Positions 1 to 9,414 are shown, numbered from the stretch's first letter. The stretch: 31,718 nucleotides of DNA from Lachnospiraceae bacterium (GCA_017542725.1 JAFXWR010000351.1:1-31718), one strand, 5' to 3'. The notes: a model not told the origin generated them from the sequence alone. Program-made: numbers and translations.

Positions 1-474
1 GGTGGCACACTCTCAATGCAAGATGCAGTAATAGCCGTAACAAATATAAATCAAGTAAAAACTATAAAAGAAGTAGTTAACGCAAATCAAATCGCTTGGG
101 TTTATGAGCCAATAACAAATAAGTTTAAGATGAACATTGCAGTAGGTGAGCAAATCGTTCCTGCAATAGATGGCTTCTATCTCGTAAACAATGTAGCAAC
201 ATTAAATGTAAATGGAACCATAACACAAATCCCAACAACAGAGACATATTACTTCAACACTGAAGGTAATATGGTTACAGGATGGATAAAAACCATAGAC
301 AATAAATGGTATTATATGGAAAGTATGAAGAATGCTTCAGAAGGTCAACTTGCTACAGGTTGGAGACAAGTAGATAACAAGTGGTATTACTTCATAGCAG
401 ATGGCACTATGCTTGCAAATGCAACCACCCCAGATGGCTTCGTAGTAGGCGCAGATGGAGCATGGGTGCAATAA
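1..474 (+). CDS. 3' end of a giant cell-wall-binding surface protein (partial at window start)
   Basis: The reading frame is open from base 1 (Gly-Gly-Thr-Leu-Ser before the first Met at 16), so this is the C-terminal part of a longer gene and not a 152-residue protein. It is colinear with the last ~157 codons of the giant gene ending at 8717. Shared features are a Gly run, a WVYEPITNKFKMNI block, and then choline-binding-type repeats (GNMVTGWI, NKWYYM, GWRQVDNKWYYF) ending in TTPDGFVVGADGAWVQ. Such aromatic/glycine repeats normally hold exported proteins to wall polymers without covalent attachment. The upstream adhesive part lies outside the window. A terminator follows the stop codon. The paralogy is certain from the sequence; the exact wall ligand is not visible. 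Confidence 0.85.
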   Translation, partial: GGTLSMQDAVIAVTNINQVKTIKEVVNANQIAWVYEPITNKFKMNIAVGEQIVPAIDGFYLVNNVATLNVNGTITQIPTTETYYFNTEGNMVTGWIKTIDNKWYYMESMKNASEGQLATGWRQVDNKWYYFIADGTMLANATTPDGFVVGADGAWVQ

Positions 475-491
475 TTTAAGTAATAATAAAT

Positions 492-524
492 AAAACCAGT
501 GTGGTATAATGCCCGCTGGTTTTT
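492..524 (+). terminator. Rho-independent terminator of the upstream surface-protein gene
   Basis: An 8-bp perfect stem (AAAACCAG at 492-499 with CTGGTTTT at 516-523) closes a 16-base loop that can form a small inner GG/CC pairing. The descending arm ends in four Ts. It lies 18 bases after the stop at 474 and separates this gene from the ATPase promoter. Confidence 0.7.
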
Positions 525-565
525 GCCATAGAAATAATGTAAAGGCTCTAAATTTGCAGAGATGG

Positions 566-621
566 CTAATTCGGAATCAGATCCTGACTAATTCGGAATA
601 AAATATTGACTAATTCGGAAT
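566..621 (+). repeat. Three direct 12-bp repeats at exact 22-bp period (candidate operator)
   Basis: CTAATTCGGAAT occurs at 566-577, 588-599 and 610-621, each start exactly 22 bases after the previous one. The core ATTC-G-GAAT is a near-perfect dyad. Copies two and three share a longer GACTAATTCGGAAT. The third copy overlaps the last two bases of the -35 hexamer and fills the start of the promoter spacer. The spacing places the sites on one face of the helix, as expected for cooperative binding of a repressor. Confidence 0.8.
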
Positions 622-634
622 GACATATTATAAT
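606..634 (+). promoter_or_regulatory. Sigma-A-type promoter of the AAA ATPase gene
   Basis: TTGACT (606-611) and TATAAT (629-634) are separated by 17 bp. Predicted transcription starts near 641, giving a leader of about 23 bases before the ATG at 664. The third 22-bp-phased repeat overlaps the -35 element. SD-like AAGG lies at 649-652. Confidence 0.8.
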
Positions 635-663
635 GGAAGAAACGAGACAAGGTATTTTATGTT

Positions 664-1872
664 ATGTATCGAAGAGCCATAGAAAGTAGAATAAAAAATA
701 TTAGTGAAACATTTAGAGTGTTGGTTGTAACTGGACCACGGCAAGTAGGTAAAACTACATTGCTTGAGTCAATGATGCCTAAAAATATGACAAAGGTTTC
801 ATTGGATGATGAAACATTAAGAAGTATTGCAAAAGAAGACCCAAAACGTTTTATAGAGATGTATAAAAAACCTTTATTTATTGATGAGGTGCAATATGCA
901 CCGAACTTGTTTTCATATATAAAGATGGAAGTTGATAAAGAAAAAAGTAGAGGACAGTATTGGTTATCAGGCTCTCAAGCATTTGAATTAATGAAAGGAG
1001 TTACAGAAACTTTAGCAGGGAGAGTAGGACTTGCGAAAATGAATAGTTTCACATATAGTGAAATTGCTAAAAATAAAAATATTGATATTTTTGATTTAGA
1101 TAATTTAAAACAAAAAAAATATATTGATGTAAATAAAGTGTTTGAACTTATATTTAATGGTGGTATGCCTGAATTGTATGACATTGAAGGAATGGATAGA
1201 AACGAGTTTTACAATTCTTATATAAATACTTATATAGAAAGAGATATAAGAACTGTAAAAGATATTGGGAATATAGACACATTTAAAAAATTTATGCGAG
1301 CAATGGCAATTAGAACAGGCTCAACTGTAAATTATACTAATATAGCAAATGAAGTTGGAGTTACTGATAAAACTATAAAATTATGGATTTCAGTACTTGT
1401 AAATACAGGTATTGTATATTTATTAGAACCATATTCTTCAAGTGAGATTAAAAGACTTACTAAAATGTCAAAAATAATATTTATGGATATGGGGCTTGCA
1501 TGTAGCCTTGCAAACTATGAAAACCCAAGGGCTTTGCAGTTAAGTCAAGAGGCTGGAAGATTTTTTGAATCTTATGTGGTGTCTGAAATAATAAAGGGAT
1601 ACGAAAATAAAGGTAAAAAACTTGATATTACACATTTAAGAAATAAAGAAACAGAAGAAATAGATTTAATAATTAGAAAAAACAACACAATATATCCGAT
1701 TGAAATAAAAGTTACATCATCGCCAAAAAAGGAAATGTTAAAGAACTTTAGATTTTTAGAACAAACAAATGAAAGAGTTGGTACAGGTGGCTTGATATGT
1801 ACATATGATAAACTAATGAAAATAAATGAAAATAATTATATCATTCCAATATCAAGTGTCATTGATTTATAA
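664..1872 (+). CDS. AAA-family ATP-binding protein with DUF4143 C-terminus
   Basis: This 402-residue protein has the usual layout of the AAA_14/DUF4143 family. There is a Walker A (GPRQVGKTT, residues 24-32), a Walker B (LFIDEVQ, 71-77), and a sensor-like GSQAFELM followed by LAGRVG. The C-terminal DUF4143 region contains YIERDIRTV and GRFFESYVVSEI, then E-x-D followed by E-I-K (EEIDLI then YPIEIKV). That spacing resembles a PD-(D/E)XK nuclease core. Members occur in many copies in some anaerobes, are often horizontally mobile, and have no settled function. The ATG at 664 is the only plausible start. The gene is transcribed from its own repeat-bearing promoter and sits between two paralogous giant surface-protein genes. 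Confidence 0.85.
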   Translation: MYRRAIESRIKNISETFRVLVVTGPRQVGKTTLLESMMPKNMTKVSLDDETLRSIAKEDPKRFIEMYKKPLFIDEVQYAPNLFSYIKMEVDKEKSRGQYWLSGSQAFELMKGVTETLAGRVGLAKMNSFTYSEIAKNKNIDIFDLDNLKQKKYIDVNKVFELIFNGGMPELYDIEGMDRNEFYNSYINTYIERDIRTVKDIGNIDTFKKFMRAMAIRTGSTVNYTNIANEVGVTDKTIKLWISVLVNTGIVYLLEPYSSSEIKRLTKMSKIIFMDMGLACSLANYENPRALQLSQEAGRFFESYVVSEIIKGYENKGKKLDITHLRNKETEEIDLIIRKNNTIYPIEIKVTSSPKKEMLKNFRFLEQTNERVGTGGLICTYDKLMKINENNYIIPISSVIDL

Positions 1873-1913
1873 TGATGAGAATAATATCAGATAGTGAATG
1901 AATGAGGTGAGGT

Positions 1914-4900
1914 ATGAAAAGATTAGTTGCAGTAGTTTTAATTGTATCTATGATTTTTACAACAGGAGGTTTTGCGACACTCGCAGACTCTGTTTCTGAT
2001 GTCATAGAAACTTCTGAAAGTGGGAAGATAAGTCAGGCAGAACTTTCTCATAAATATTATGATGATCTCGTAGGCGCCAGTGATGATGAGCCATCATCAA
2101 ATGAATACACTGAAGAACCGGAAGTTGATGAAACTACTGCATCATCTGATGAAGAGCAAGATTTTGATGGAGAAGAGACAACAACTGCAGAAGAAACAAC
2201 AACTGTGGAAGAAACAACAACTTATGAAAGTGAAGAGACGACTTCAACTTCTGAAGATTCAACAGTAATAGCACCAAATTCATCAATAGAAGAGTCAACA
2301 ACAGAGGAAAGTTTTGTAGGGGCGAAGCTTAGCGAGCCCGCAGCCGCAACTGATAGTGAAATAAGTGTTGCTACAGAAGAAAATACTAATATAGAAAATC
2401 AAACAGAAACTGAAAATAATATATCAACTAACAGCAATATAGTTGCAAATGAAGATGAAAATATATCAACTCCAAACGAATTATTTGGTGAAAAAGAAAA
2501 TATAGCAACATTAAGTAATGCAGAGGAATTAAGTTTAGACATTGCATCTTTATCAGAAATCACATCACAAATCGACAATAATTTATATGGCTTTACAGAA
2601 GAATATTGGCTTGGTACTTTTGAACAAGGAGATGAAACAGGAGTTCAAAAAGAACCAGTGAAATGGTTAGTAACTCGAGTAGTTGGAAATGATGTACTTT
2701 TAACTACTGAAAAAATTATACATCATTATCAGTGGCATCCAAATGCAGCAAATTGGGGCGATTCTGATATGAGAAAAATTTTAAATGGCGATAATTTAGT
2801 TTTAGGCGACTTTCCACATAAACTTTTCACTCAAGATCAATTGGATGATGTTATATTAACAAAAACAATCAATGCTTATTTTAGTCAGACAGAGGATAAA
2901 ATATTTTTATTATCATGGGTCGAAGCACAAGACAGATTGTATTCTGATATTTCTCCTTGTAGAAGAGCAGTTGCAACAGATTTTGCAAAAAATTATACTT
3001 TTAGGGCAGGAGAGTATTTGCAAGTTGATGCAGAAGGCTATTCTCCGTGGTGGCTACGTTCTCCTAAATGGGAAAGTCCATATGCAGATGCACCTACATC
3101 GCAAACAAGATATGTTGGGGCAGATGGGGAGGTTAAGAATGGAAATGATTCTTCTAATCCAAATGTATCTGGCATAGGTATTCGCCCTTCTATATATGTT
3201 GATTACTCAAAACTCATGGGTTCAAATAATGAAATTTCTTTTAATTTAAAAGGTATGGATTGGAAGTCTGGCTCAACTTTATGGGGACAATATAGTAGGT
3301 ATCAAGTAGGTCAACTACTTCCAACTACTGCTAATATAGATTTACCTACTGATGCAGAACTTTTATATTGGGGAGTAAATGGAAGCACAACAAATACTAT
3401 TACTCAAATACCACTCGGACAACAAGGAAGATTAAATTTATCTGCAATATATAAATTTAAAATACAATGGGATTTAGAAGATGGAAATACTGGGGTTTAT
3501 GGTTCTTGGGATACAACTGCAGGAGGAGAAGGACCTGATTCTTATATAGATGTTGAAGGAATATCTGCACTTCCAACTAATGTTAATGCACCAGCAGGGA
3601 AGTTTTTTGACCACTGGGAGATAGAAGGAGTTGCGGTAAATAATATACCAGTAGAAAGTAGTGGGAACAAAACAATAAAAGCAGTATATGGAACACTTCC
3701 TAATTATGTATGGTATGGTACATATCCACAAAATGATATAACAGGCGGTGAAGTAGAGCCTATAAAATGGAGAGTGCTTTCTCAAGATGGAAATGAAGCA
3801 CTTCTAGTTTCAGAAGATATTATTGACCATAAGTATTTTAATAGTGATGGGGGAAATATAATATGGAGAGATGCTGGTATTAGACAGTGGCTCGATAATA
3901 CATTTAAAGGAAATGCATTTACATCAAATCAAATTAATAATGTCATAATTAATAAAAGTTTATCAACGAATGAAATATCAGGGAGTGTAACGACTACTGA
4001 TAAAGTGTTTCTATTGTCAAATGATGAATCAAGTAGTTTAGGATCTAATAGTGCAAAAAAGGCAAAAGGAACAGAGTATGCAAAAAATGTAATTTTGGAT
4101 GGGCATTCTCTTTCTATATATGATGGCTATTCTTCTTGGTGGCTACGTTCACAGAGTTCACCAGATAATGAAAATACTGCAGACACAATTGACCCATCAC
4201 TTGGTAATTTAAATTATACTGATGCCAATTCTTATGGAATTGGTATCCGCCCTGCTATATATGTAAATCTTAAAAATAATAATTTTAGAACAAGCCAAAA
4301 TAATCTATATTGGAGTTTAGGAGAAGGAGCAAGTTTTAAGAATACTTCAACTCTATGGAATCAATATACTACATATCAGCCTGGACAAAAATTGCCTGTT
4401 GAAGAAAACTTAAATATCCCTGCTGGAAATGAGTTTTTAGGATTTAGAAATATAAATAATCAAACAATTATTAAAGAGATTCCAATGGATTTGGTTGGAA
4501 ATGTAACTTTAAAATTACAATATAAAAGAAATATAAATTGGATTTTAGCAGATGGAGATACTGGAAATGAAGGTACTTGGAATGGTGAAGTAGCACCAGC
4601 GTACTATGATACAGAATTTGGAATACCTAATCTTCCTACAAATATTACAGCACCTACTGACAGAGTATTTGATCATTGGGAGATAGGTGGGATAAAAGTC
4701 ACATCTATACCAGCAGGTGATACGGGTGACAAAGAAATAAGAGCAGTATATAGAGGAGTACAGTATAATATAACTTGGAATTTAAATGATGGTACAACTG
4801 GAAACATTGGTGAATGGATGGATAATGCTGGACCAAGTACTTATGGATATGGAGATGGAGTTAATCCACTTCCTACAAATGTAAAAGCACCAGAGGGAAA

Positions 4901-7900
4901 AAGTTTTGATCATTGGGAAATAGAAGGTGTTCCTGTAACATCTATTGGCACAAATGAAATTGGCGAAAAAGAAATACAAGCTGTATATAATAATTATCCA
5001 AAAACAGATTTTTGGTTTGGTACTTACCCACAAAGTGATGGAAGTGGCATGCAAAAAGAACCAATTAAATGGAAAGTGCTAAATATAAACGACAATGAAG
5101 CATTTTTAGTATCTGACAAAATTTTAGATTATTATAGATATTATGATAGCGCTAGTTATTCAGTAGAGTGGGAAGATAGTGATGCAAGAGTTTGGTTAAA
5201 TAATGAATTATTAAATAATATTTTGTCGACATCACAAATAGATGATGTAGTAAATAAAAAAATATATATAAGCGAACAAACTGCGACTACTGACAGATTA
5301 TTTTTATTATCAGTAGATGAAGCAAATAAATATTTTGCAAATGATAATAGTAGAATAGCAACTGATTCAAATTATGCATATAGTAAAAATACTGGTAATG
5401 CTGATTTTGATCAAACATTATATAGAGGTGAGTGGTGGCTTCGTACAGGAGTGCCTTTGTTGGGACAGTGGCTTGTATGTATGGTTAGATCAGATGGAAG
5501 ACTAATTAGAGGTTTTAATTCGAATCCACATCAAATTTCTCCAGAACAATTTTTAGGCTTGAGACCTGCCATATACATTAATTTTTCAAATAACTCTGTA
5601 TTTAGACGAAATAACAATTCAATAACATTTGATTTTTCAAATGGAGGAAATTTTAAAGCAGAATCAGCATTATGGGGAGAGATGACCACATATCAAGGAG
5701 GACAAAAACTTCCAACAGTAGATAATTTAGAAGTCCCTGAATGGAAAGAGTTTATAGGCTGGGGTGTAAATGGAAATGATAATATAATTTATACAGATGA
5801 AATACCAGTGGAGACAACAGGAGATTTAGTATTAAAAGCACTCTATAGAAATGCTCATTTTGATTTAACATTTGACATGGGAGAGGGGCATTTAATATCA
5901 ACACCATCTGAATATGAATATAGTGTAGGTATGCAACTTCCAGTTGCTGCTGATATTGTTTCACCAACTGGTCGTGCCTTTTCTCATTGGGAGATAGATG
6001 GAGTTGCAGTAAGAGATATAACTCCTACTGACTATGGTGATAAAGTACTAAAAGCAATTTTCACTAATGTTTTATATGGAATTACATTTGATATGGGAGA
6101 AGGACACCTTGTGTCAACACCATCTAATTATGAGTACAGTGTAGGCTTAACACTACCAGCAAGTAGTGAAGTTGTAGCACCAAGAGGAAGAAGTTTTGAC
6201 CATTGGGAGATAGATGGAAATACAGTGACAAGTATTACTACGACTGACTATGAAGATAAAGTAGTTGTAGCAAAATATACGAATAATAGATATACAATAA
6301 CTTGGGACTATACATTTTTAGGTAGAGAGTGGTCATTTGTAAGTGGAGTTAATCCTCCAGTAGAGTATGAATATGGTACAGGCACAGCACTTCCAGGTGA
6401 TTCAGATGTTGATGAGCCAAGATATATATTAGATGAGTGGTTTATATATAATAGTGAAACAGATGAATTAACTTGGGGAAATTCGATTGATGCAAACTAT
6501 GTAGGAAATGTCACATTGTCAGCAGGATTTAGACCTGATACATTTAATATAACATATAAAAATGAAGATAACACAGATGTAATTTGGTCTGGCACAGCAG
6601 GACCAAGTCAGTACACTTATCATACTGGTATACCACTACTTCCAACAAATGTAGTTGCACCAGCAAATAAAGAGTTTGACCACTGGGAGATAGATGGAAA
6701 AGAAGTTTCAGAAATAGGATATGAAGAGTATGGAGATAAGACTATTGTAGCAAAATATAGAAATAAACAATACAATATAACATGGCGCCTCACTGAACAT
6801 AATGAATTCTTTGATTATGATTTTGTAGGTGATTGGAATGGAACACCTGGAGAAGACACATATACATATGGAACATCATATCAACTACCAACAAATATAA
6901 CACCACCACCTGGTATGTTATTTGATATGTGGGAGTTTGCTGATAATCCAGGATATGCTGTAACAACTATTAGTGAAACAGATTATGGTGATAAGATTAT
7001 ACAAGCAATATATAGAAGTGAAGAGTATAATGTAACTTGGAATTTAAATGGAGCAGTACTTAGTGTAAATGCAGATTCATCTCCTTTTCATCCAAATGTA
7101 TATATGTACGGAGATGTGCTTTTTGGCCCATTCCAAATTTTAGATATAACTGATCCTGATACTTTTGACTCTATACCAGCAGGGAAAACGGTATCGCACT
7201 GGACTATCAATGGAGTGCCTGCAACAGAGATACCACAAGGAACAATGGGAGATTTAGTTATAACACTTGTATTTACAGACATACCAACACATAATATAAC
7301 TTGGGACTATGGCAGTGGAGAAAATCAATGGTCATTTAATGGGTATATACCACCGGCAACATATAGTGAAGGAACAGCAGTAGTATTCCCAGATAAGTCA
7401 TTTGTAGTGGCACCAAATGGAAAAGAGATTGATTATTTTACATTAAATGGAAATCAGGCTACCGAGATACCAGCAACATCTACTACTGATGTAACGGTTG
7501 GTGCAGTATTAAAAAATAAAACTTATAGAATAAGATATATATTAGGAAATGGAAGTTGGGATGGAGCAGCAGGTGCAGAAAATTATACTCATGGAACACC
7601 TTACACACTTCCAACCAATGTAAATGGAACAACAGGTCAAGTGTTTGACCATTGGGAGATAGGCGGAGTTGCTACAGCAAGTATATTAGCATCTGACTAT
7701 GGACATAAAGAGTTTACAGCAGTCTATGATAATAAAACATATAATATAAATTGGGTGTTAAAGGGAGCAACTATAGACTCTACACTTACACCAGATACAT
7801 ACAAATATGGAACAGCAGTTGCACTTCCAGCATCAACTGATATAACACCTGCTACAGGCCTTACATTTGACCACTGGGAGATAAATGGTATTGTGTCAAC

Positions 7901-8717
7901 AGAGATACAGGCAGGAACTGTAGGGGATGTAACTGTAACACTTATATATGCATCAGATGAAATAGTATGGCAATTAGTTGGAGGACAATTTAGAAATTAT
8001 ACAGCCCCATCAAGATATGAAAGAGGAATAGGTCTAACACTACCAACCCCAGACCAAATATTAGCACCAAATGGTTATACATTTAACTATTGGTTAGTTA
8101 ATGGAACACAAAATACAGTTATACCAAGCGACTTAACTGGAGCGGTTATAGTAAAAGCAGTATATAGTGCTATACCAACGCCAGCTCCAGAGCCATATAA
8201 TCCAGGTGGAGGCGGTGGTTCATCTGGTGGCGGTGGAGGCGGTGGAGGCGGCACAATTACTAATAATGCTGCACCATTAGTTACAAAAATAAATCAAATC
8301 AAAACTATAAAACTTGCTGCTGACATAAGTCAAATTACTTGGGTTTACGAGCCAATAACAAATAAGTTTAAGATGAATATTAATGTGGTTGGACAAACTA
8401 TTCCAGCAACTGATGGATTCTATCTTGTAAGTACTATAGATGAGCGAAAAGTAAATGGTGTGACAACTTATGTACCAGGAACAAGTACATATTGCTTTGA
8501 TAAAGAAGGTAATATGGTCACTGGCTGGGTAAATACTGTTGATAACAAATGGTATTATTTAGAAAATGTAAAGACAGCAAGAGAAGGTATGATGGTATTT
8601 GGCTGGTATCAAGTACAGAGTAAGTGGTATTATTTCTTATCGGATGGAACTTTACTTACAAATGCCACCACCCCAGATGGCTTCATTGTAGGCACAGATG
8701 GTGCATGGGTGCAATAG
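1914..8717 (+). CDS. Giant secreted surface protein: DUF6273 x3, InlB-type repeats, choline-binding-type anchor
   Basis: This 2267-residue exported protein starts after a good SD (GAGGTGAGG) with a signal peptide (MKRLVAVVLIVSMIFTTGGFA). A Thr/Glu-rich low-complexity segment covers about residues 60-125. Three modules resembling DUF6273 follow at about 226-431, 596-786 and 1031-1225. Each has W-x-G-T-[FY], EP[VI]KW, FLLS, WWLR and G[IL]RP[AS]IY. InlB/Flg_new-type beta repeats with the signature FDHWEI...GDK.I.A.Y come between and after them; I count about 13 clear and 3 degenerate copies. Then comes a Gly-rich linker (2098-2113) and a C-terminal anchor of GW/WYY repeats. No LPXTG motif is present, so attachment should be non-covalent. 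An adhesin or surface-layer role is inferred. Its 3' end and 5' end each have a paralogous copy in this window. Confidence 0.88.
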   Translation: MKRLVAVVLIVSMIFTTGGFATLADSVSDVIETSESGKISQAELSHKYYDDLVGASDDEPSSNEYTEEPEVDETTASSDEEQDFDGEETTTAEETTTVEETTTYESEETTSTSEDSTVIAPNSSIEESTTEESFVGAKLSEPAAATDSEISVATEENTNIENQTETENNISTNSNIVANEDENISTPNELFGEKENIATLSNAEELSLDIASLSEITSQIDNNLYGFTEEYWLGTFEQGDETGVQKEPVKWLVTRVVGNDVLLTTEKIIHHYQWHPNAANWGDSDMRKILNGDNLVLGDFPHKLFTQDQLDDVILTKTINAYFSQTEDKIFLLSWVEAQDRLYSDISPCRRAVATDFAKNYTFRAGEYLQVDAEGYSPWWLRSPKWESPYADAPTSQTRYVGADGEVKNGNDSSNPNVSGIGIRPSIYVDYSKLMGSNNEISFNLKGMDWKSGSTLWGQYSRYQVGQLLPTTANIDLPTDAELLYWGVNGSTTNTITQIPLGQQGRLNLSAIYKFKIQWDLEDGNTGVYGSWDTTAGGEGPDSYIDVEGISALPTNVNAPAGKFFDHWEIEGVAVNNIPVESSGNKTIKAVYGTLPNYVWYGTYPQNDITGGEVEPIKWRVLSQDGNEALLVSEDIIDHKYFNSDGGNIIWRDAGIRQWLDNTFKGNAFTSNQINNVIINKSLSTNEISGSVTTTDKVFLLSNDESSSLGSNSAKKAKGTEYAKNVILDGHSLSIYDGYSSWWLRSQSSPDNENTADTIDPSLGNLNYTDANSYGIGIRPAIYVNLKNNNFRTSQNNLYWSLGEGASFKNTSTLWNQYTTYQPGQKLPVEENLNIPAGNEFLGFRNINNQTIIKEIPMDLVGNVTLKLQYKRNINWILADGDTGNEGTWNGEVAPAYYDTEFGIPNLPTNITAPTDRVFDHWEIGGIKVTSIPAGDTGDKEIRAVYRGVQYNITWNLNDGTTGNIGEWMDNAGPSTYGYGDGVNPLPTNVKAPEGKSFDHWEIEGVPVTSIGTNEIGEKEIQAVYNNYPKTDFWFGTYPQSDGSGMQKEPIKWKVLNINDNEAFLVSDKILDYYRYYDSASYSVEWEDSDARVWLNNELLNNILSTSQIDDVVNKKIYISEQTATTDRLFLLSVDEANKYFANDNSRIATDSNYAYSKNTGNADFDQTLYRGEWWLRTGVPLLGQWLVCMVRSDGRLIRGFNSNPHQISPEQFLGLRPAIYINFSNNSVFRRNNNSITFDFSNGGNFKAESALWGEMTTYQGGQKLPTVDNLEVPEWKEFIGWGVNGNDNIIYTDEIPVETTGDLVLKALYRNAHFDLTFDMGEGHLISTPSEYEYSVGMQLPVAADIVSPTGRAFSHWEIDGVAVRDITPTDYGDKVLKAIFTNVLYGITFDMGEGHLVSTPSNYEYSVGLTLPASSEVVAPRGRSFDHWEIDGNTVTSITTTDYEDKVVVAKYTNNRYTITWDYTFLGREWSFVSGVNPPVEYEYGTGTALPGDSDVDEPRYILDEWFIYNSETDELTWGNSIDANYVGNVTLSAGFRPDTFNITYKNEDNTDVIWSGTAGPSQYTYHTGIPLLPTNVVAPANKEFDHWEIDGKEVSEIGYEEYGDKTIVAKYRNKQYNITWRLTEHNEFFDYDFVGDWNGTPGEDTYTYGTSYQLPTNITPPPGMLFDMWEFADNPGYAVTTISETDYGDKIIQAIYRSEEYNVTWNLNGAVLSVNADSSPFHPNVYMYGDVLFGPFQILDITDPDTFDSIPAGKTVSHWTINGVPATEIPQGTMGDLVITLVFTDIPTHNITWDYGSGENQWSFNGYIPPATYSEGTAVVFPDKSFVVAPNGKEIDYFTLNGNQATEIPATSTTDVTVGAVLKNKTYRIRYILGNGSWDGAAGAENYTHGTPYTLPTNVNGTTGQVFDHWEIGGVATASILASDYGHKEFTAVYDNKTYNINWVLKGATIDSTLTPDTYKYGTAVALPASTDITPATGLTFDHWEINGIVSTEIQAGTVGDVTVTLIYASDEIVWQLVGGQFRNYTAPSRYERGIGLTLPTPDQILAPNGYTFNYWLVNGTQNTVIPSDLTGAVIVKAVYSAIPTPAPEPYNPGGGGGSSGGGGGGGGGTITNNAAPLVTKINQIKTIKLAADISQITWVYEPITNKFKMNINVVGQTIPATDGFYLVSTIDERKVNGVTTYVPGTSTYCFDKEGNMVTGWVNTVDNKWYYLENVKTAREGMMVFGWYQVQSKWYYFLSDGTLLTNATTPDGFIVGTDGAWVQ
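2170..2246 (+). repeat. Short Thr/Glu codon repeats in the giant gene
   Basis: Near-identical units encoding E-E-T-T-T-x recur about every 18 bases (acaacaact separated by Glu codons). The segment lies just after the mature N-terminus and resembles the disordered, possibly glycosylated stalk or spacer of many surface proteins. Repeats of this kind can change length by slippage. Confidence 0.6.
3590..8172 (+). repeat. Array of InlB/Flg_new-type beta-repeat coding units
   Basis: The coding units share nucleotide as well as protein identity around the FDHWEI signature (for example ttgaccactgggagatag near 3607, 6677 and 7867, and variants near 4668, 4908, 5977, 6198 and 7647). Units are about 70-90 codons apart or closer. 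The three in the first half follow DUF6273-like modules; the second half is nearly all repeats. Repeated DNA of this kind is a substrate for recombination between or within genes. Confidence 0.75.
8205..8252 (+). repeat. Poly-glycine linker coding segment
   Basis: Sixteen codons, fourteen for Gly and two for Ser, link the beta-repeat rod to the wall-binding anchor (residues 2098-2113). The partial gene at the window start also opens with Gly-Gly-Thr, so both paralogues appear to have had this linker. Confidence 0.8.
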
Positions 8718-8790
8718 TTGCATATAAGTGTGTTTGAACCTTGTGGCTTAAGTCAACTTATTGCGTAGTAAGGAATGATATTGGAGAAGT

Positions 8791-9414
8791 ATGAATGATT
8801 TAAAATTTGAAATGATGAAACAAGATGAAATAGAAGAAAGTGCCATGCTCACTGTAAGGGCATTTGAAGATTATAATTATATGGTTAACTATATGGCTGA
8901 TAGTAATAGGCGAAGAAAGTTTTTAGAAATCACAATGCCAATAGAATTAAAAATTAATCATGAAGCAATAAATGTTGTTGTGAAAAAAGATAATAGGATA
9001 GTTGCCGTTGCTACTATATATAGACCAGGTGGCAAAAAAGTAAATGACATAGAGTATTTTAAAGCGGGAATGATAAAAGCATTTTTAGCAGGTGGAATAA
9101 TAGATGTATGTGCTTGGGTCAATATGGATAAACACGCATCTACGCCTTGCCATACATTAAAAAAAGATGCGTGGTATGTAAATATGATTACAGTTGAACC
9201 AGAGTTTCAAGGAAAAGGCATAGGCAGTAAATTAATCAACGATTTTATTGTGCCCTATGTCAAAGATAATGGTGGCAAAGAAGTATCGCTATTTACAAAC
9301 AATGATAGAAATAAAAAGTTTTATGTAAAAAATGGATTTAGTGAGTTTAATTTTAGAGAGTTTAGTTATAAAGGAAATAAAATGCCAAATTATAGTATGG
9401 TGCGGGCAATATAA
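8791..9414 (+). CDS. GNAT-family N-acetyltransferase
   Basis: This 207-residue protein has the acetyl-CoA-binding signature of GNAT enzymes, QGKGIG at residues 140-145, preceded by the beta-strand ITVEPEF. The usual C-terminal FYVKNGF motif follows. The substrate cannot be told from sequence. The start at 8791 follows GGAG at 8783-8786. It lies between the complete giant surface-protein gene and a decayed copy of that gene's 5' end. It may therefore be cargo of the same variable locus; no clear promoter was found in the 73 bases upstream, and no terminator follows. Confidence 0.85.
   Translation: MNDLKFEMMKQDEIEESAMLTVRAFEDYNYMVNYMADSNRRRKFLEITMPIELKINHEAINVVVKKDNRIVAVATIYRPGGKKVNDIEYFKAGMIKAFLAGGIIDVCAWVNMDKHASTPCHTLKKDAWYVNMITVEPEFQGKGIGSKLINDFIVPYVKDNGGKEVSLFTNNDRNKKFYVKNGFSEFNFREFSYKGNKMPNYSMVRAI

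Noticed and set aside
566..621. The 22-bp-period repeats as a CRISPR array
   Set aside because: Repeats are only 12 bp, there are three, spacers would be 10 bp, and they overlap a promoter; no cas gene is nearby.
1868..1873. TATAAT at the ATPase stop as a promoter for the giant gene
   Set aside because: The hexamer fits but the -35 position holds TCCAAT, and the hexamer overlaps the ATPase stop codon in an AT-rich context; too weak to list as a feature.
8718..8790. Possible hairpin after the giant gene (GCATATAAGT with ACTTATTGC)
   Set aside because: The stem has a bulge and a long loop, and there is no T tract. It is not convincing as a terminator.
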